From Dehalococcoidales bacterium (GTDB lineage Bacteria > Chloroflexota > Dehalococcoidia > Dehalococcoidales > UBA5627), in contig JAQTUQ010000001.1 of NCBI GenBank assembly GCA_028707255.1, positions 44,414 through 108,413 of the forward strand: a stretch of DNA of 64,000 bases, read 5' to 3'. Both the position numbers and the translations under genes were made by a program. The notes under the pieces are model-generated. The model was not told the DNA's origin. It saw nothing but the letters and a program-made list of their open reading frames with translations, and did no database searches. Positions 17,254 through 25,033 of this stretch are shown in pieces; the first letter of the stretch is position 1, and every line of letters begins with the position of its first letter.

Positions 17254-18492
17254 ATGCCAAAGATTTATTTAGTAGACGTTACCAACAGGGATGGTGTTCA
17301 AACCGCAAAACTGGGTCTTTCCAAGCTGGAAAAGACCATGATAAACATCCTTCTCGATGAGATGGGGTTATTTCAGTCGGAATTCGGTTTCCCGACCACC
17401 AAGCACGAATCCAATTACCTGCAGGCTAACCTTGAACTGGCCAAACTCGGCGTCATAAAAAACATGAGGCTGGAAGGATGGATCAGGGCTATGGTGGCTG
17501 ATGTTGAACTGGCTTATAAAATGGTGCCCGGTTTGGAACATCTTAATCTCTCCATCTCCACTTCCGAACAGATGATTTGCGGCAAATTCCAGGGAAGAAA
17601 AACCCGCGACGATATTATCAACGATATGATAGCAGCAGTTGAAGCTGCTAAAGCGCACGGCACAAAAACCATCGGGGTTAATGCCGAGGATGCTTCCAGA
17701 ACAGATCTGGATTATCTGATCAAGTTTGGAAAGGCAGCCAAAGAAAACGGCGCCTGCAGATTAAGATATTGCGATACCCTGGGTTATGATAACCCGTTCT
17801 CGATTTATGAAACCGCAAAAGCACTGGCAGAAGAAGTCGGGCTGCCTATTGAGCTTCACTGCCACGGAGACCTGGGAATGGCGGTGGCAACTTCAATTGC
17901 CGGAGCCAAAGGCGTTATCGATGGCGGTCAGGACGCCTACATCAATACCACCGTTAACGGTATCGGCGAACGCTGCGGCAATGCAGACCTGGTGGCTACA
18001 ATTCTTGCCATTACCAAATCCAAAGGGTTCGGTGAAAAATATAAGCTGGGAAATTGTATCGACCTTTCGAAAGCGTATAAGATTGCCAAGTTTGCCAGTT
18101 ATGCTTTCCATGTGCCTATTCCTATTAACCAGCCGGGTGTCGGCGCCAACGCCTTTGCCCATGAATCGGGTATCCATGCCGATGGTGTGCTCAAAGACCC
18201 GGAGAACTATGAACTCTACGGATTTGAAGAACTGGGCAGGGGAGACCCCGAACTGGTGGAGACCGGCCGCGAAATCTGCGCCGGCGAATACAGCGGCATC
18301 TCGGGGTTCAGCCACATTATGGGCATGATGTCGATTTCTTTTAAAGACAGAGATGAAGCCAACAGGATACTGGAACTGGTAAGATATGCCAACGTCGAGG
18401 CTCAAAAACCGCTTACCGGGGATGAACTCAAGTTTATTGCCACGTATCCTGATATCGCTAAAAAACTGCTGACACTGACTCCGCTGGAATAG
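17254..18492 (+). CDS. Re-citrate synthase / homocitrate synthase-like DRE-TIM metallolyase
   Basis: The track starts at 17185, but MPKIYLVDVTNRDGVQTAK at 17254 follows GAGAGG and matches the family N-terminus; 412 residues. The VTNRDGVQT motif holds the metal-binding Asp, ELHCHGDLGMA the two metal-binding His, and GERCGNADL the lid region. Family knowledge: isopropylmalate, homocitrate and anaerobic Re-face citrate synthases share this fold. The QSEFGFP segment and overall pattern resemble the Re-citrate synthases of Clostridium kluyveri and Dehalococcoides, which replace ordinary citrate synthase in glutamate synthesis. Isopropylmalate synthase is less likely because there is no C-terminal allosteric domain. 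Monocistronic. Confidence 0.75.
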   Translation: MPKIYLVDVTNRDGVQTAKLGLSKLEKTMINILLDEMGLFQSEFGFPTTKHESNYLQANLELAKLGVIKNMRLEGWIRAMVADVELAYKMVPGLEHLNLSISTSEQMICGKFQGRKTRDDIINDMIAAVEAAKAHGTKTIGVNAEDASRTDLDYLIKFGKAAKENGACRLRYCDTLGYDNPFSIYETAKALAEEVGLPIELHCHGDLGMAVATSIAGAKGVIDGGQDAYINTTVNGIGERCGNADLVATILAITKSKGFGEKYKLGNCIDLSKAYKIAKFASYAFHVPIPINQPGVGANAFAHESGIHADGVLKDPENYELYGFEELGRGDPELVETGREICAGEYSGISGFSHIMGMMSISFKDRDEANRILELVRYANVEAQKPLTGDELKFIATYPDIAKKLLTLTPLE

Positions 18493-18526
18493 AATACCAG
18501 GTTTAAAATCTTTAATAAGTTTTCCA

Positions 18527-18566
18527 ATCAACGGGGTTGTATTTAAAAATCGACCCCGTTGATCAA
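18527..18566 (+). terminator. Probable terminator after the citrate synthase gene
   Basis: An 11-bp perfect inverted repeat (ATCAACGGGGT / ACCCCGTTGAT) with a 15-base loop, followed by a short AT-rich, weakly T-rich tail. Confidence 0.6.
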
Positions 18567-18619
18567 TTTATAACTGCTTATTCCGTGATATAATGCTTTA
18601 TTGATGAGCCGGTGTTTCT

Positions 18620-19291
18620 ATGAAGGATGATTATAAAGAAAAATTATTGGTAAACGATATCTACCGCAAGCTTTCGGTTGCTTACGGACCGCAGCACTGG
18701 TGGCCGGCCGAATCAGCTTTCGAGGTAATGGTGGGAGCCATACTGACACAATCTGCGGCATGGACAAATGTAGAAAAGGCCATCCGTAATTTAAAAGCGG
18801 CACAGGTACTTTCACCCGATTCTATAAGAAATATGTCTTTTTCCGAACTGGCGGCGTTTATCAAGCCCAGCGGTTACTATAATGTCAAAGCCCGCAAACT
18901 GAAATCATTGGTTTACTGGCTGGGGGAAAATTATTCGGATGATATAAACAGGATGGCTGAAACAGAAACGCAGAAACTGCGTGAAGACATCCTTTCTGTT
19001 TATGGCATCGGACCGGAGACAGCCGATTCTATCCTGTTATACGCACTGGGGAAACCGGTTTTCGTTATCGACGCCTATACCAGGCGTATCTTCTTCCGTA
19101 TCGGTTTGATTGGGGAAGAAGATAGTTATAACGACTGCCAGAGGCTTTTTACGTCAAATTTAAAGGCTGATGCCGCCTTATTCAACGAATACCATGCCCT
19201 GATTGTAAAACTTGCCAAGGAAGCCTGTAATAAAAATCCCGATTGCGACGGATGCTGCCTTGGCGAAATCTGCCGCCACGGTAAGAGTTAA
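18620..19291 (+). CDS. HhH-GPD DNA glycosylase (endonuclease III-related, COG2231/MagIII-like)
   Basis: 223 residues. The N-terminal segment YGPQHWWPAESAFEVMVGAI is typical of COG2231. The helix-hairpin-helix is VYGIGPETADSILLYAL and the catalytic Asp lies in VFVIDAYTRRIF. A C-terminal CxnCxxCxnC set (CNKNPDCDGCCLGEIC) suggests a [4Fe-4S] cluster. The lysine that gives Nth its lyase activity is replaced by Glu in the hairpin (GPETA), so a monofunctional base-excision glycosylase such as MagIII (3-methyladenine) is more likely. It is followed after one base by a GNAT gene. Confidence 0.8.
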   Translation: MKDDYKEKLLVNDIYRKLSVAYGPQHWWPAESAFEVMVGAILTQSAAWTNVEKAIRNLKAAQVLSPDSIRNMSFSELAAFIKPSGYYNVKARKLKSLVYWLGENYSDDINRMAETETQKLREDILSVYGIGPETADSILLYALGKPVFVIDAYTRRIFFRIGLIGEEDSYNDCQRLFTSNLKADAALFNEYHALIVKLAKEACNKNPDCDGCCLGEICRHGKS

Positions 19292-19292
19292 T

Positions 19293-19853
19293 ATGAAAAT
19301 CGAAAAAGATATCACTTTGAGCGATGGAAGAGTGCTTTTACGCTGCTGCCGCATGGAAGATGCGCAGGAACACTGTAATGCCGTTCGTGAATCGATTGAC
19401 GAACTGATAAAATGGATGTCCTGGGCTAATGAAGATTATTCTATCGAAGATAGCCGTACATGGCTGAAAGCCTGTGGGACTATTTGGGATAAGGGAATGG
19501 AATATAATTTTACCATCATAGATTCGTCGACACGGAAGATTATGGGCTGGTGCGGCTTAAACCGCATCGATTATCAGAATATGGTCGCCAACATGGGATA
19601 CTGGATAAGAAAACAGTATTGTAATCAGGGAGTGGCATCGGTAGCCGCCATGTTACTGGCAAGGTTCGCTTTCGAAAGACTGCATTTTAACCGTATCGAA
19701 ATCACAGCGGCAACAGGTAATATCGCCAGTCAGCGCGTGGCTGAAAAAATAGGAGCGGTCCGTGAAGGGGTTTTAAGAAACCTGTTAAATCAGCACGGAA
19801 GGATACTCGACGGGGTAATGTACTCGCTCATCCCTGCCGATATTATGAGATAA
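19293..19853 (+). CDS. GNAT acetyltransferase (RimJ/RimL type)
   Basis: Starts at ATG 19293, one base after the glycosylase stop (TAATATG); 186 residues. The track version from 19212 adds a stretch read out of frame with the glycosylase gene. The domain runs from LSDGRVLLRCCRMEDA through GYWIRKQYCNQGVASVAAML (the acetyl-CoA-binding region) to NIASQRVAEKIGAVREGVL, a hallmark of RimJ/RimL-like N-acetyltransferases. The substrate is unknown; ribosomal protein N-termini or small molecules are typical for this group. Confidence 0.85.
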   Translation: MKIEKDITLSDGRVLLRCCRMEDAQEHCNAVRESIDELIKWMSWANEDYSIEDSRTWLKACGTIWDKGMEYNFTIIDSSTRKIMGWCGLNRIDYQNMVANMGYWIRKQYCNQGVASVAAMLLARFAFERLHFNRIEITAATGNIASQRVAEKIGAVREGVLRNLLNQHGRILDGVMYSLIPADIMR

Positions 19854-19857
19854 GAAG

Positions 19858-20637
19858 ATGGAGCATTATCATGACCCTAAAGTCGATAAGATTGCAGAGT
19901 TGATTCTGCAATCCAGGCGCTTGACCTTTTTTACCGGCGCCGGTATCAGTACGGAATCCGGCATACCCGATTTTCGAGGGCCGGACGGTATCTGGAAACG
20001 TTTCGACCCCGACGATTTTACATATGAAAGATTTTTAAACGACGCAGAGGCGCGCTGCAAGCAATGGCGGTTATTTAGAGAACTGGGCGCCGATGCTGTT
20101 CCTAACAAGGCACATATAGCTATCGCGGAACTTTATCACCTCGGAAAACTTGATTGCGTAATCACCCAGAATATCGACAACCTTCACCAGAAAGCCGGGG
20201 TTCCTTATAAGAGGGTACTCGAACTGCATGGCAACCTGCACTGGTTTATCTGCCTGAACTGCTCCAGGCGTTATACGTTGGAGCATATCAAGGATAAAGC
20301 AGGGGAAAACGAAGCCCCTCCCATATGCGAAGAATGCGGCGGACTGTTGAAAGCCGACGTCGTTTTCTTCGGTGAAGAACTTCCCGAAGATATTTTGCGC
20401 GAAGCCATGAAACGCGCCTGCACCTGCGACCTGATGATAGTCATCGGCTCGGGGCTGACTGTATACCCCGCTTCTTATTTGCCGGCTTATGCGGTGGATT
20501 CCGGTTCCAGGCTGGTAATCATTAACCTCACACCCACCCCTTTCGACGCGCAGGCCAGTATCGTTATCCATGCTAAAGCCGGAGACACGATGTCTGCCAT
20601 AGCCGGACAGGTCAAAGACAGATTGATGTACAAGTAG
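19858..20637 (+). CDS. Sir2-family NAD-dependent protein deacylase
   Basis: 259 residues. It shows GAGISTESGIPDFRGPDG (NAD-binding, about 22-39), QNIDNLHQKAG (catalytic region), ELHGNLHWFIC with the active-site His, and a Cys4 zinc site (CLNCSRR and CEECGG). It lies five bases after the GNAT gene. The glycosylase-acetyltransferase-sirtuin run suggests a cotranscribed unit, and an acetyltransferase with a deacetylase is a suggestive pair. Family role: NAD-dependent removal of acetyl groups from lysine. Confidence 0.93.
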   Translation: MEHYHDPKVDKIAELILQSRRLTFFTGAGISTESGIPDFRGPDGIWKRFDPDDFTYERFLNDAEARCKQWRLFRELGADAVPNKAHIAIAELYHLGKLDCVITQNIDNLHQKAGVPYKRVLELHGNLHWFICLNCSRRYTLEHIKDKAGENEAPPICEECGGLLKADVVFFGEELPEDILREAMKRACTCDLMIVIGSGLTVYPASYLPAYAVDSGSRLVIINLTPTPFDAQASIVIHAKAGDTMSAIAGQVKDRLMYK

Positions 20638-20674
20638 AATAAGGTAAAATGACTCAATTATTTAGAGCTATTTA

Positions 20675-21364
20675 TTAATCTTTTATATATCGACATTTCG
20701 GAAAATTTTCGCAACCGAGAAAGGTATTTCCAACATTTTTACCTCTGGTTGCAATCCGTTCTACTAACTTCCCGCCACATCTGGGGCAAAAATATATACT
20801 ATCGTATTTATTTTTTAATTCAATAGCATGATTTATTCCGTCAAAAAAAGAAGTGTTATCTTTAATAATCTTTAACTTCTGACAAATTGAATCTGTCTCT
20901 TCATCAGTTATTAAATATTCCTTTTTACTTGTTATAAAACGAAGGAATTCAGATATCCCTTTGACAACATTCGGAGGCATTTTTGTCTTAAACTCACATT
21001 CGCCCCAAAAAACTATGAGGGAATGTATTTTACTATGATCTACTCCTAAATGCTCAGCAAGACTCATAGTATGCTTATAATTCTGGTGGAGAGGATTAGG
21101 AAAACGGACTTTATAATTATTGTAATAAGTCACAGTCCATTGTGATTCTTTTTCAGTACCAAATATCCAACCAGTTCTTTTTTTAGTTTCTATTACAAAT
21201 ATTCCATTCTTTGAGACTATAATATGGTCGATTTGTGTCTTTTCTTTATTAACAGGAATAATGACATTATTAAAAATATGATATTTTTTGTGATCAAGTA
21301 ATAAGTTTTGAGTTAACTTTGTTTTAAATTCGCCAATTGTACCTTTAATAACAGATTCAAACAT
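20675..21364 (-). CDS. NERD-domain protein with C-terminal topoisomerase-type zinc ribbon
   Basis: 229 residues. The N-terminal half has the NERD nuclease-related core (DHIIVSKNGIFVIETKKRTG, about 46-65), where the acidic residue, E and K are the expected catalytic or metal-binding positions. The C-terminus is a zinc ribbon, CPRCGGKLVERIA followed by FLGCENFPKCRYI, as found in topoisomerase IA tails. The gene is much more AT rich than its neighbours, which suggests horizontal transfer. A DNA-handling or defence role is possible but unproven. Confidence 0.8.
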   Translation of the reverse strand: MFESVIKGTIGEFKTKLTQNLLLDHKKYHIFNNVIIPVNKEKTQIDHIIVSKNGIFVIETKKRTGWIFGTEKESQWTVTYYNNYKVRFPNPLHQNYKHTMSLAEHLGVDHSKIHSLIVFWGECEFKTKMPPNVVKGISEFLRFITSKKEYLITDEETDSICQKLKIIKDNTSFFDGINHAIELKNKYDSIYFCPRCGGKLVERIATRGKNVGNTFLGCENFPKCRYIKD

Positions 21365-21437
21365 TATCTTACTTCTCAGTGTGTATTATGAAATCACATG
21401 CATTATATCACGTAAAATGACAAATTCATCGACAGTT

Positions 21438-21938
21438 TTACCTCAAGCGGTTAACGGCTACGTAAATACCGATACCGACCGCCAGAATATCCAGTATAAT
21501 GAACAGGGGAGAAGATGAATAAATCATGCCTATGGGTGTAAAGATGCTGGCAAAGCCGCTTACTACAACCAAAATGCTTGCAATCACTGCCAGCTTCGTA
21601 CCCCGCTTGCGGTTAATGACACGGCTCATTCCTTCGCTTATTAAAAAACCGGCGCCGGCTCCCAGCAGCAGGTTCAGGAAGATAAAATTGGCAAACAGGC
21701 TCAGCATTCCCCACAGAAAACCGTAAGCGACGGCTATTAACAGACCAACGCCTGAGGAGACTAAAATCTGCTTATTACTCACCTGAAAGGTAGGCAGTTT
21801 ATTTATTCGGGCACATTCCGGACAACGTGCACCTACCGGCGTTTCTACCATGCATTTGGGGCATATCGGTTTATCGCATTTACCGCAACGCAGATTGGTT
21901 TCCACATCCGGATGCTCAGCACATCTCATATTTTCCAT
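21438..21938 (-). CDS. B-box zinc finger membrane protein
   Basis: 166 residues. The N-terminal B-box-type zinc motif is CAEHPDVETNLRCGKCDKPI followed by CPKCM and CPECARIN; about four hydrophobic segments follow from residue 55 onward. Similar proteins with an N-terminal zinc finger and a membrane tail occur widely in Chloroflexota and Actinomycetota without known function. It begins eight bases after the plsY stop, so it is coupled to phospholipid synthesis gene plsY. Confidence 0.75.
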   Translation of the reverse strand: MENMRCAEHPDVETNLRCGKCDKPICPKCMVETPVGARCPECARINKLPTFQVSNKQILVSSGVGLLIAVAYGFLWGMLSLFANFIFLNLLLGAGAGFLISEGMSRVINRKRGTKLAVIASILVVVSGFASIFTPIGMIYSSSPLFIILDILAVGIGIYVAVNRLR

Positions 21939-21946
21939 TCTTTGTA

Positions 21947-22627
21947 CTACTGCTCTCCTTTTTTCTGGTTGACCCAGGCTTTGGCATCCCTGATATCCCT
22001 GTCGAGAAACAGGCGATTGAGGAACAGTTCCGCCACCGGTGTATTAAGGCTGAGCGGCGTTCTCGGAACCATCAATCTTGTAAAAAAAGCGATTAAAGAC
22101 AAACCTATAAATCCCAGAGTAACACCCAGCCTGTCTTCTACTCCGAAAGGCTGATATAAAAACCAGCTTAAAAAGGGCAGGGAGAACAACACCAGGAATA
22201 CACCGAATGCCACCTGTTTAACCGGCGCAAACAGATAGGGTACCACAAGCATAATGAGACCTATCCAGGGGGATATCATTGTAATCACTCCGAGGCTGGT
22301 AAAAATACCCCTCCCCCCCTTGAAATTCAGAAATATCGGCCAGTTGTGACCGATGATAGCGGCAAGACCGATAGCGACCTGTGCGCCACCCCCCAGACCG
22401 GCAAGTTGTGCCAGCCATACCGCCAACGCTCCCTTGCCGATGTCACACAGGGTAACCGGCAGTGCCATCCACTTCGAGGTAACCCGCATAACATTGGAGG
22501 CACCGATTTTCCCGGTACCGTGCTGGCGTATATCTATGTGATAAAACCACTTCGGTAACAGGTATCCGGCATGTATAGAACCTAAAAGATAGCCTGCGAT
22601 AAGCAACAATATATACTCAAATACCAT
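21947..22627 (-). CDS. plsY: Acyl-phosphate:glycerol-3-phosphate acyltransferase
   Basis: 226 residues with about five to six transmembrane helices. The three PlsY motifs are visible: LLGSIHAGYLL (motif 1 region), GTGKIGASNVMRV (motif 2, binding glycerol 3-phosphate) and FKGGRGIFTSLG (motif 3). It makes lysophosphatidate from acyl-phosphate in the cytoplasmic membrane. It is somewhat longer than the usual ~200 residues, with a C-terminal extension. Cotranscribed with the B-box protein. Confidence 0.93.
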   Translation of the reverse strand: MVFEYILLLIAGYLLGSIHAGYLLPKWFYHIDIRQHGTGKIGASNVMRVTSKWMALPVTLCDIGKGALAVWLAQLAGLGGGAQVAIGLAAIIGHNWPIFLNFKGGRGIFTSLGVITMISPWIGLIMLVVPYLFAPVKQVAFGVFLVLFSLPFLSWFLYQPFGVEDRLGVTLGFIGLSLIAFFTRLMVPRTPLSLNTPVAELFLNRLFLDRDIRDAKAWVNQKKGEQ

Positions 22628-22804
22628 AATTTTCTCCAGATAATACGGTTATTTAAGAGTTAATTATATTACTAAACAGCATTACTGTTAAGAAATTTTT
22701 TAATAAATCAATCCGGAACGGTTTAATAGTCCCTAATAAGGGACCGCTAATGTATCCGAATTATTTTGTTACCTATGTGCCCAGGCTGTACCTGGATATA
22801 TAAA

Positions 22805-22955
22805 TGTCATCCTGGAGGGAGTGAAACGACCGAAGGATCTGGGGTGGGGTAGTTATTATATTATTTACCCCTGATGCCGAGGTGTCCTTTTTCATTGTTT
22901 CTCCCCACCCCCCGGATTCTTCAGCCCCGACGTGTCGGGACTTCCAGAATGACGG
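22805..22955. repeat. Paired dispersed repeat, family B (inverted copies)
   Basis: The left half begins TGTCATCCTGGAGGGAGTGA and runs to GAAGGATCTGGGGTGGGG. The right half, near 22908-22955, is its degenerate reverse complement ending in AGAATGACGG. The result is a large imperfect palindrome. The same family recurs at 36294-36396 and 43211-43275 and in half form near 23050. The rest of the 22628-23160 gap holds family A and no gene. Confidence 0.75.
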
Positions 22956-22970
22956 TTTAATCGTTAACCC

Positions 22971-23040
22971 GTAGGAGCGGGCAATGACCATCCGCCAGAT
23001 ACGGAAACATAAATGCGGACGACCAATGGTCGTCCCTACG
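22971..23040 (-). repeat. Dispersed palindromic repeat, family A
   Basis: About 70 bases with terminal inverted repeats GTAGG(A)GCG / CGTCCCTAC and an internal GACGACCAATGGTCGTCC palindrome. Aligned in reverse complement to the copy at 35300-35364, most positions match, including GGCGGA and the ends. This is a small non-autonomous (MITE/REP-like) element. Confidence 0.75.
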
Positions 23041-23160
23041 TTTTTTATTTGTCATGCTGAGTTCGTAAAGGACGAATGAAGCCCCGATTAAGAGGGATTT
23101 TAATCCCTTAGTTATTATAAAACAAGCCTTCGGAAGCACCATAATAAAGTTTCCGCTGCC

Positions 23161-23994
23161 TCAGATATTCTTACCAGCCAGGGCAATTAATTTCTCGGCG
23201 GCTTCGACAGGCGTTTCGGATTCACCCAGCAGTGTTTCGACCGCATCGTCTATGCCGTGATAATCGCTGCCACCGGCAGCTACCAGATTATACTTCGCCG
23301 CCAGCCTGACGAGGGTTTTTCTTTCATCGGGGGAATAGTTATCATAATAGACTTCAATTCCCGCCAGCCCGCACTCTTTAAGATCAGCTATTAATTTTTC
23401 AGGTTCGTTTACGGTAAAAGGATGAGCCAAAACGGGTAATCCGCCGGCTTTGATGATTATTTCGACCGCTTCAGCCGGAGTTATCTTACTGCGCTCGACG
23501 TAAGCCGGACCACCCTGAGCGATGTATTTATCGAAAGCCTCTTTAAATGTGGAAACATAACCCTTCTCCAGCATGGCATTGGCGATATGAGGACGCCCGA
23601 TAGTACCGTCGCCTGCCAGTTCCTGCACGCGTATCCATTCGATTTTAATGCCCATTTCATTGAGTTTAGCCACTATTGCCTGAGCCCTGCCGATACGCGA
23701 ATCGCTCAAATCGGAGAGTAGTTCTTTAAAAGCGGAATCGTTGTAATCTATGAAATAGCCCAGCATATGCACTTCGCTGCCGACGGCAAGGGTACTCATC
23801 TCGACACCCGGTATGACCGTAAGCCCCGGATAACTTTTAGAGGCTTCAAGCGCCGGAACAACTCCGTCCACCGTATCGTGGTCGCAAATAGCCAGATATT
23901 TCAGCCCGATATTCGCCGCCTTTATTACTATTTCCTCAGGGGTATATTTCCCGTCGGAGACAGAGGTATGAACATGCAGGTCTACCTGTCCCAT
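23161..23994 (-). CDS. PHP-domain phosphoesterase
   Basis: 277 residues. The first metal motif is VDLHVHTSVSDGKYTPEE (about 4-21), followed by ICDHDTVDG and, C-terminally, GGSDYHG, the standard PHP metal-ligand pattern. The type resembles RNase AM/YciV-like enzymes that hydrolyse 3',5'-bisphosphonucleosides or trim RNA 5' ends. Its start codon overlaps the last base of the ymdB gene (both include 23994), so they are translationally coupled, in a cluster with rny. Confidence 0.85.
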   Translation of the reverse strand: MGQVDLHVHTSVSDGKYTPEEIVIKAANIGLKYLAICDHDTVDGVVPALEASKSYPGLTVIPGVEMSTLAVGSEVHMLGYFIDYNDSAFKELLSDLSDSRIGRAQAIVAKLNEMGIKIEWIRVQELAGDGTIGRPHIANAMLEKGYVSTFKEAFDKYIAQGGPAYVERSKITPAEAVEIIIKAGGLPVLAHPFTVNEPEKLIADLKECGLAGIEVYYDNYSPDERKTLVRLAAKYNLVAAGGSDYHGIDDAVETLLGESETPVEAAEKLIALAGKNI

Positions 23995-24764
23995 TATTCT
24001 ATCTCCTCTGTAATTCTCTCTATGCTTACGGCTTTACCCGTAGCATCGTCTATATCTGTCAGAATAGCCGTGAACAATACTTTTCCCTTTCCGACGGAAA
24101 GGCGCTTTGGAATCATACTTAAGAAGCGTTCTATGACGGCATCGGCATCATCTCCGATGACCGAATCGACCGGCCCCGTCATACCGATATCGGTGACATA
24201 AGCCGTTCCCTGCGGCAGAATCTGACTATCGATGGTGCCGACATGGGTATGAGTGCCCAGTACGGCGCTGACGCGCCCATCCAAATATCTGGCGAACGCC
24301 ATCTTCTCCGACGTTGCTTCAGCGTGAAAATCGATAACTATAATTTTATACTGTCCGGCAATATTTTCGAGCAGGTCATCCATGGCGCGGAACGGGCAAT
24401 CGAAATTACCGATGAAGGTTCTGCCGATGAGATTGACCACAACCGCCTTGTTTTTAAAGGCGATGTAGCCGTTTCCCGGTAGTCCCGGCGGGTAGTTCAT
24501 CGGGCGGATTATCGGCATATCGCTGTCGAGGCAGGGGATGATGTCCTTCTGCGCCCAGATGTGATTGCCGGAGGTAATCACATCCACGCCCGCTTTTATC
24601 AGGTCTTCGGCGGTCAGTTTTGTCAAACCGACACCGCCGGCGACATTTTCGCCGTTTGCAATGACCAGGTCAGGTTTATACTGCTTTTTCAATTCCGGCA
24701 GTAATTTCTCAACCGCCTGCCTGCCCGGCCTGCCGATTATATCTCCGATTGATAATACTAACAC
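23994..24764 (-). CDS. ymdB: YmdB-family metallophosphoesterase
   Basis: 256 residues, usual for TIGR00282. LSIGDIIGRPGRQAVEKLL (about 3-21), ANGENVAGGVGLT and SGNHIW give the metal-binding Asp, Asn and His of a calcineurin-like fold; IVIDFHAEATSEK and GTHTHVGT complete it. In Bacillus YmdB is a 2',3'-cyclic nucleotide phosphodiesterase genetically linked to RNase Y; here rny is immediately upstream on the same strand. It is upstream of and overlaps the PHP gene. Confidence 0.92.
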   Translation of the reverse strand: MLVLSIGDIIGRPGRQAVEKLLPELKKQYKPDLVIANGENVAGGVGLTKLTAEDLIKAGVDVITSGNHIWAQKDIIPCLDSDMPIIRPMNYPPGLPGNGYIAFKNKAVVVNLIGRTFIGNFDCPFRAMDDLLENIAGQYKIIVIDFHAEATSEKMAFARYLDGRVSAVLGTHTHVGTIDSQILPQGTAYVTDIGMTGPVDSVIGDDADAVIERFLSMIPKRLSVGKGKVLFTAILTDIDDATGKAVSIERITEEIE

Positions 24765-24872
24765 TTCTTATTTTAGCCTGATGACAAAATGTCAGCCCTG
24801 CTAAAACCTCCCGCTTATTTTTATTTATTCCAAGTTGTCAATACGAAGCCATATAAGACGTATTGTCAAGCC

Positions 24873-25025
24873 TGTCGTTGCGAGGAGTTCCAATAAATCC
24901 GTTCATGGTGAGCCTGTCGAACCACAAAGCAATCTCTTTTTCTCAATTTTACAATACCGCCAGCCAAAATATTTACGACGGTAGAGATTGCTTCGTCCCG
25001 ATAAATCGGGACTCGCAAAGACAAT
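24873..25025. repeat. Family C repeat pair
   Basis: The left copy starts TGTCGTTGCGAGGAG and ends near GCAATCTCTTT. The right copy at 24981-25023 reads GTAGAGATTGCTTCGTCCCG then ATAAATCGGGACTCGCAAAG. The two are inverted relative to each other and fill the ymdB-rny gap. Confidence 0.7.
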
Positions 25026-25033
25026 TTTTTATT

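Noticed and set aside
17893-18531. 212-residue minus ORF inside the citrate synthase gene
   Set aside because: Antisense shadow of a well-supported plus-strand gene; no family pattern.
20071-20571. 166-residue minus ORF opposite the sirtuin gene
   Set aside because: Antisense shadow; the plus frame has clear Sir2 motifs.
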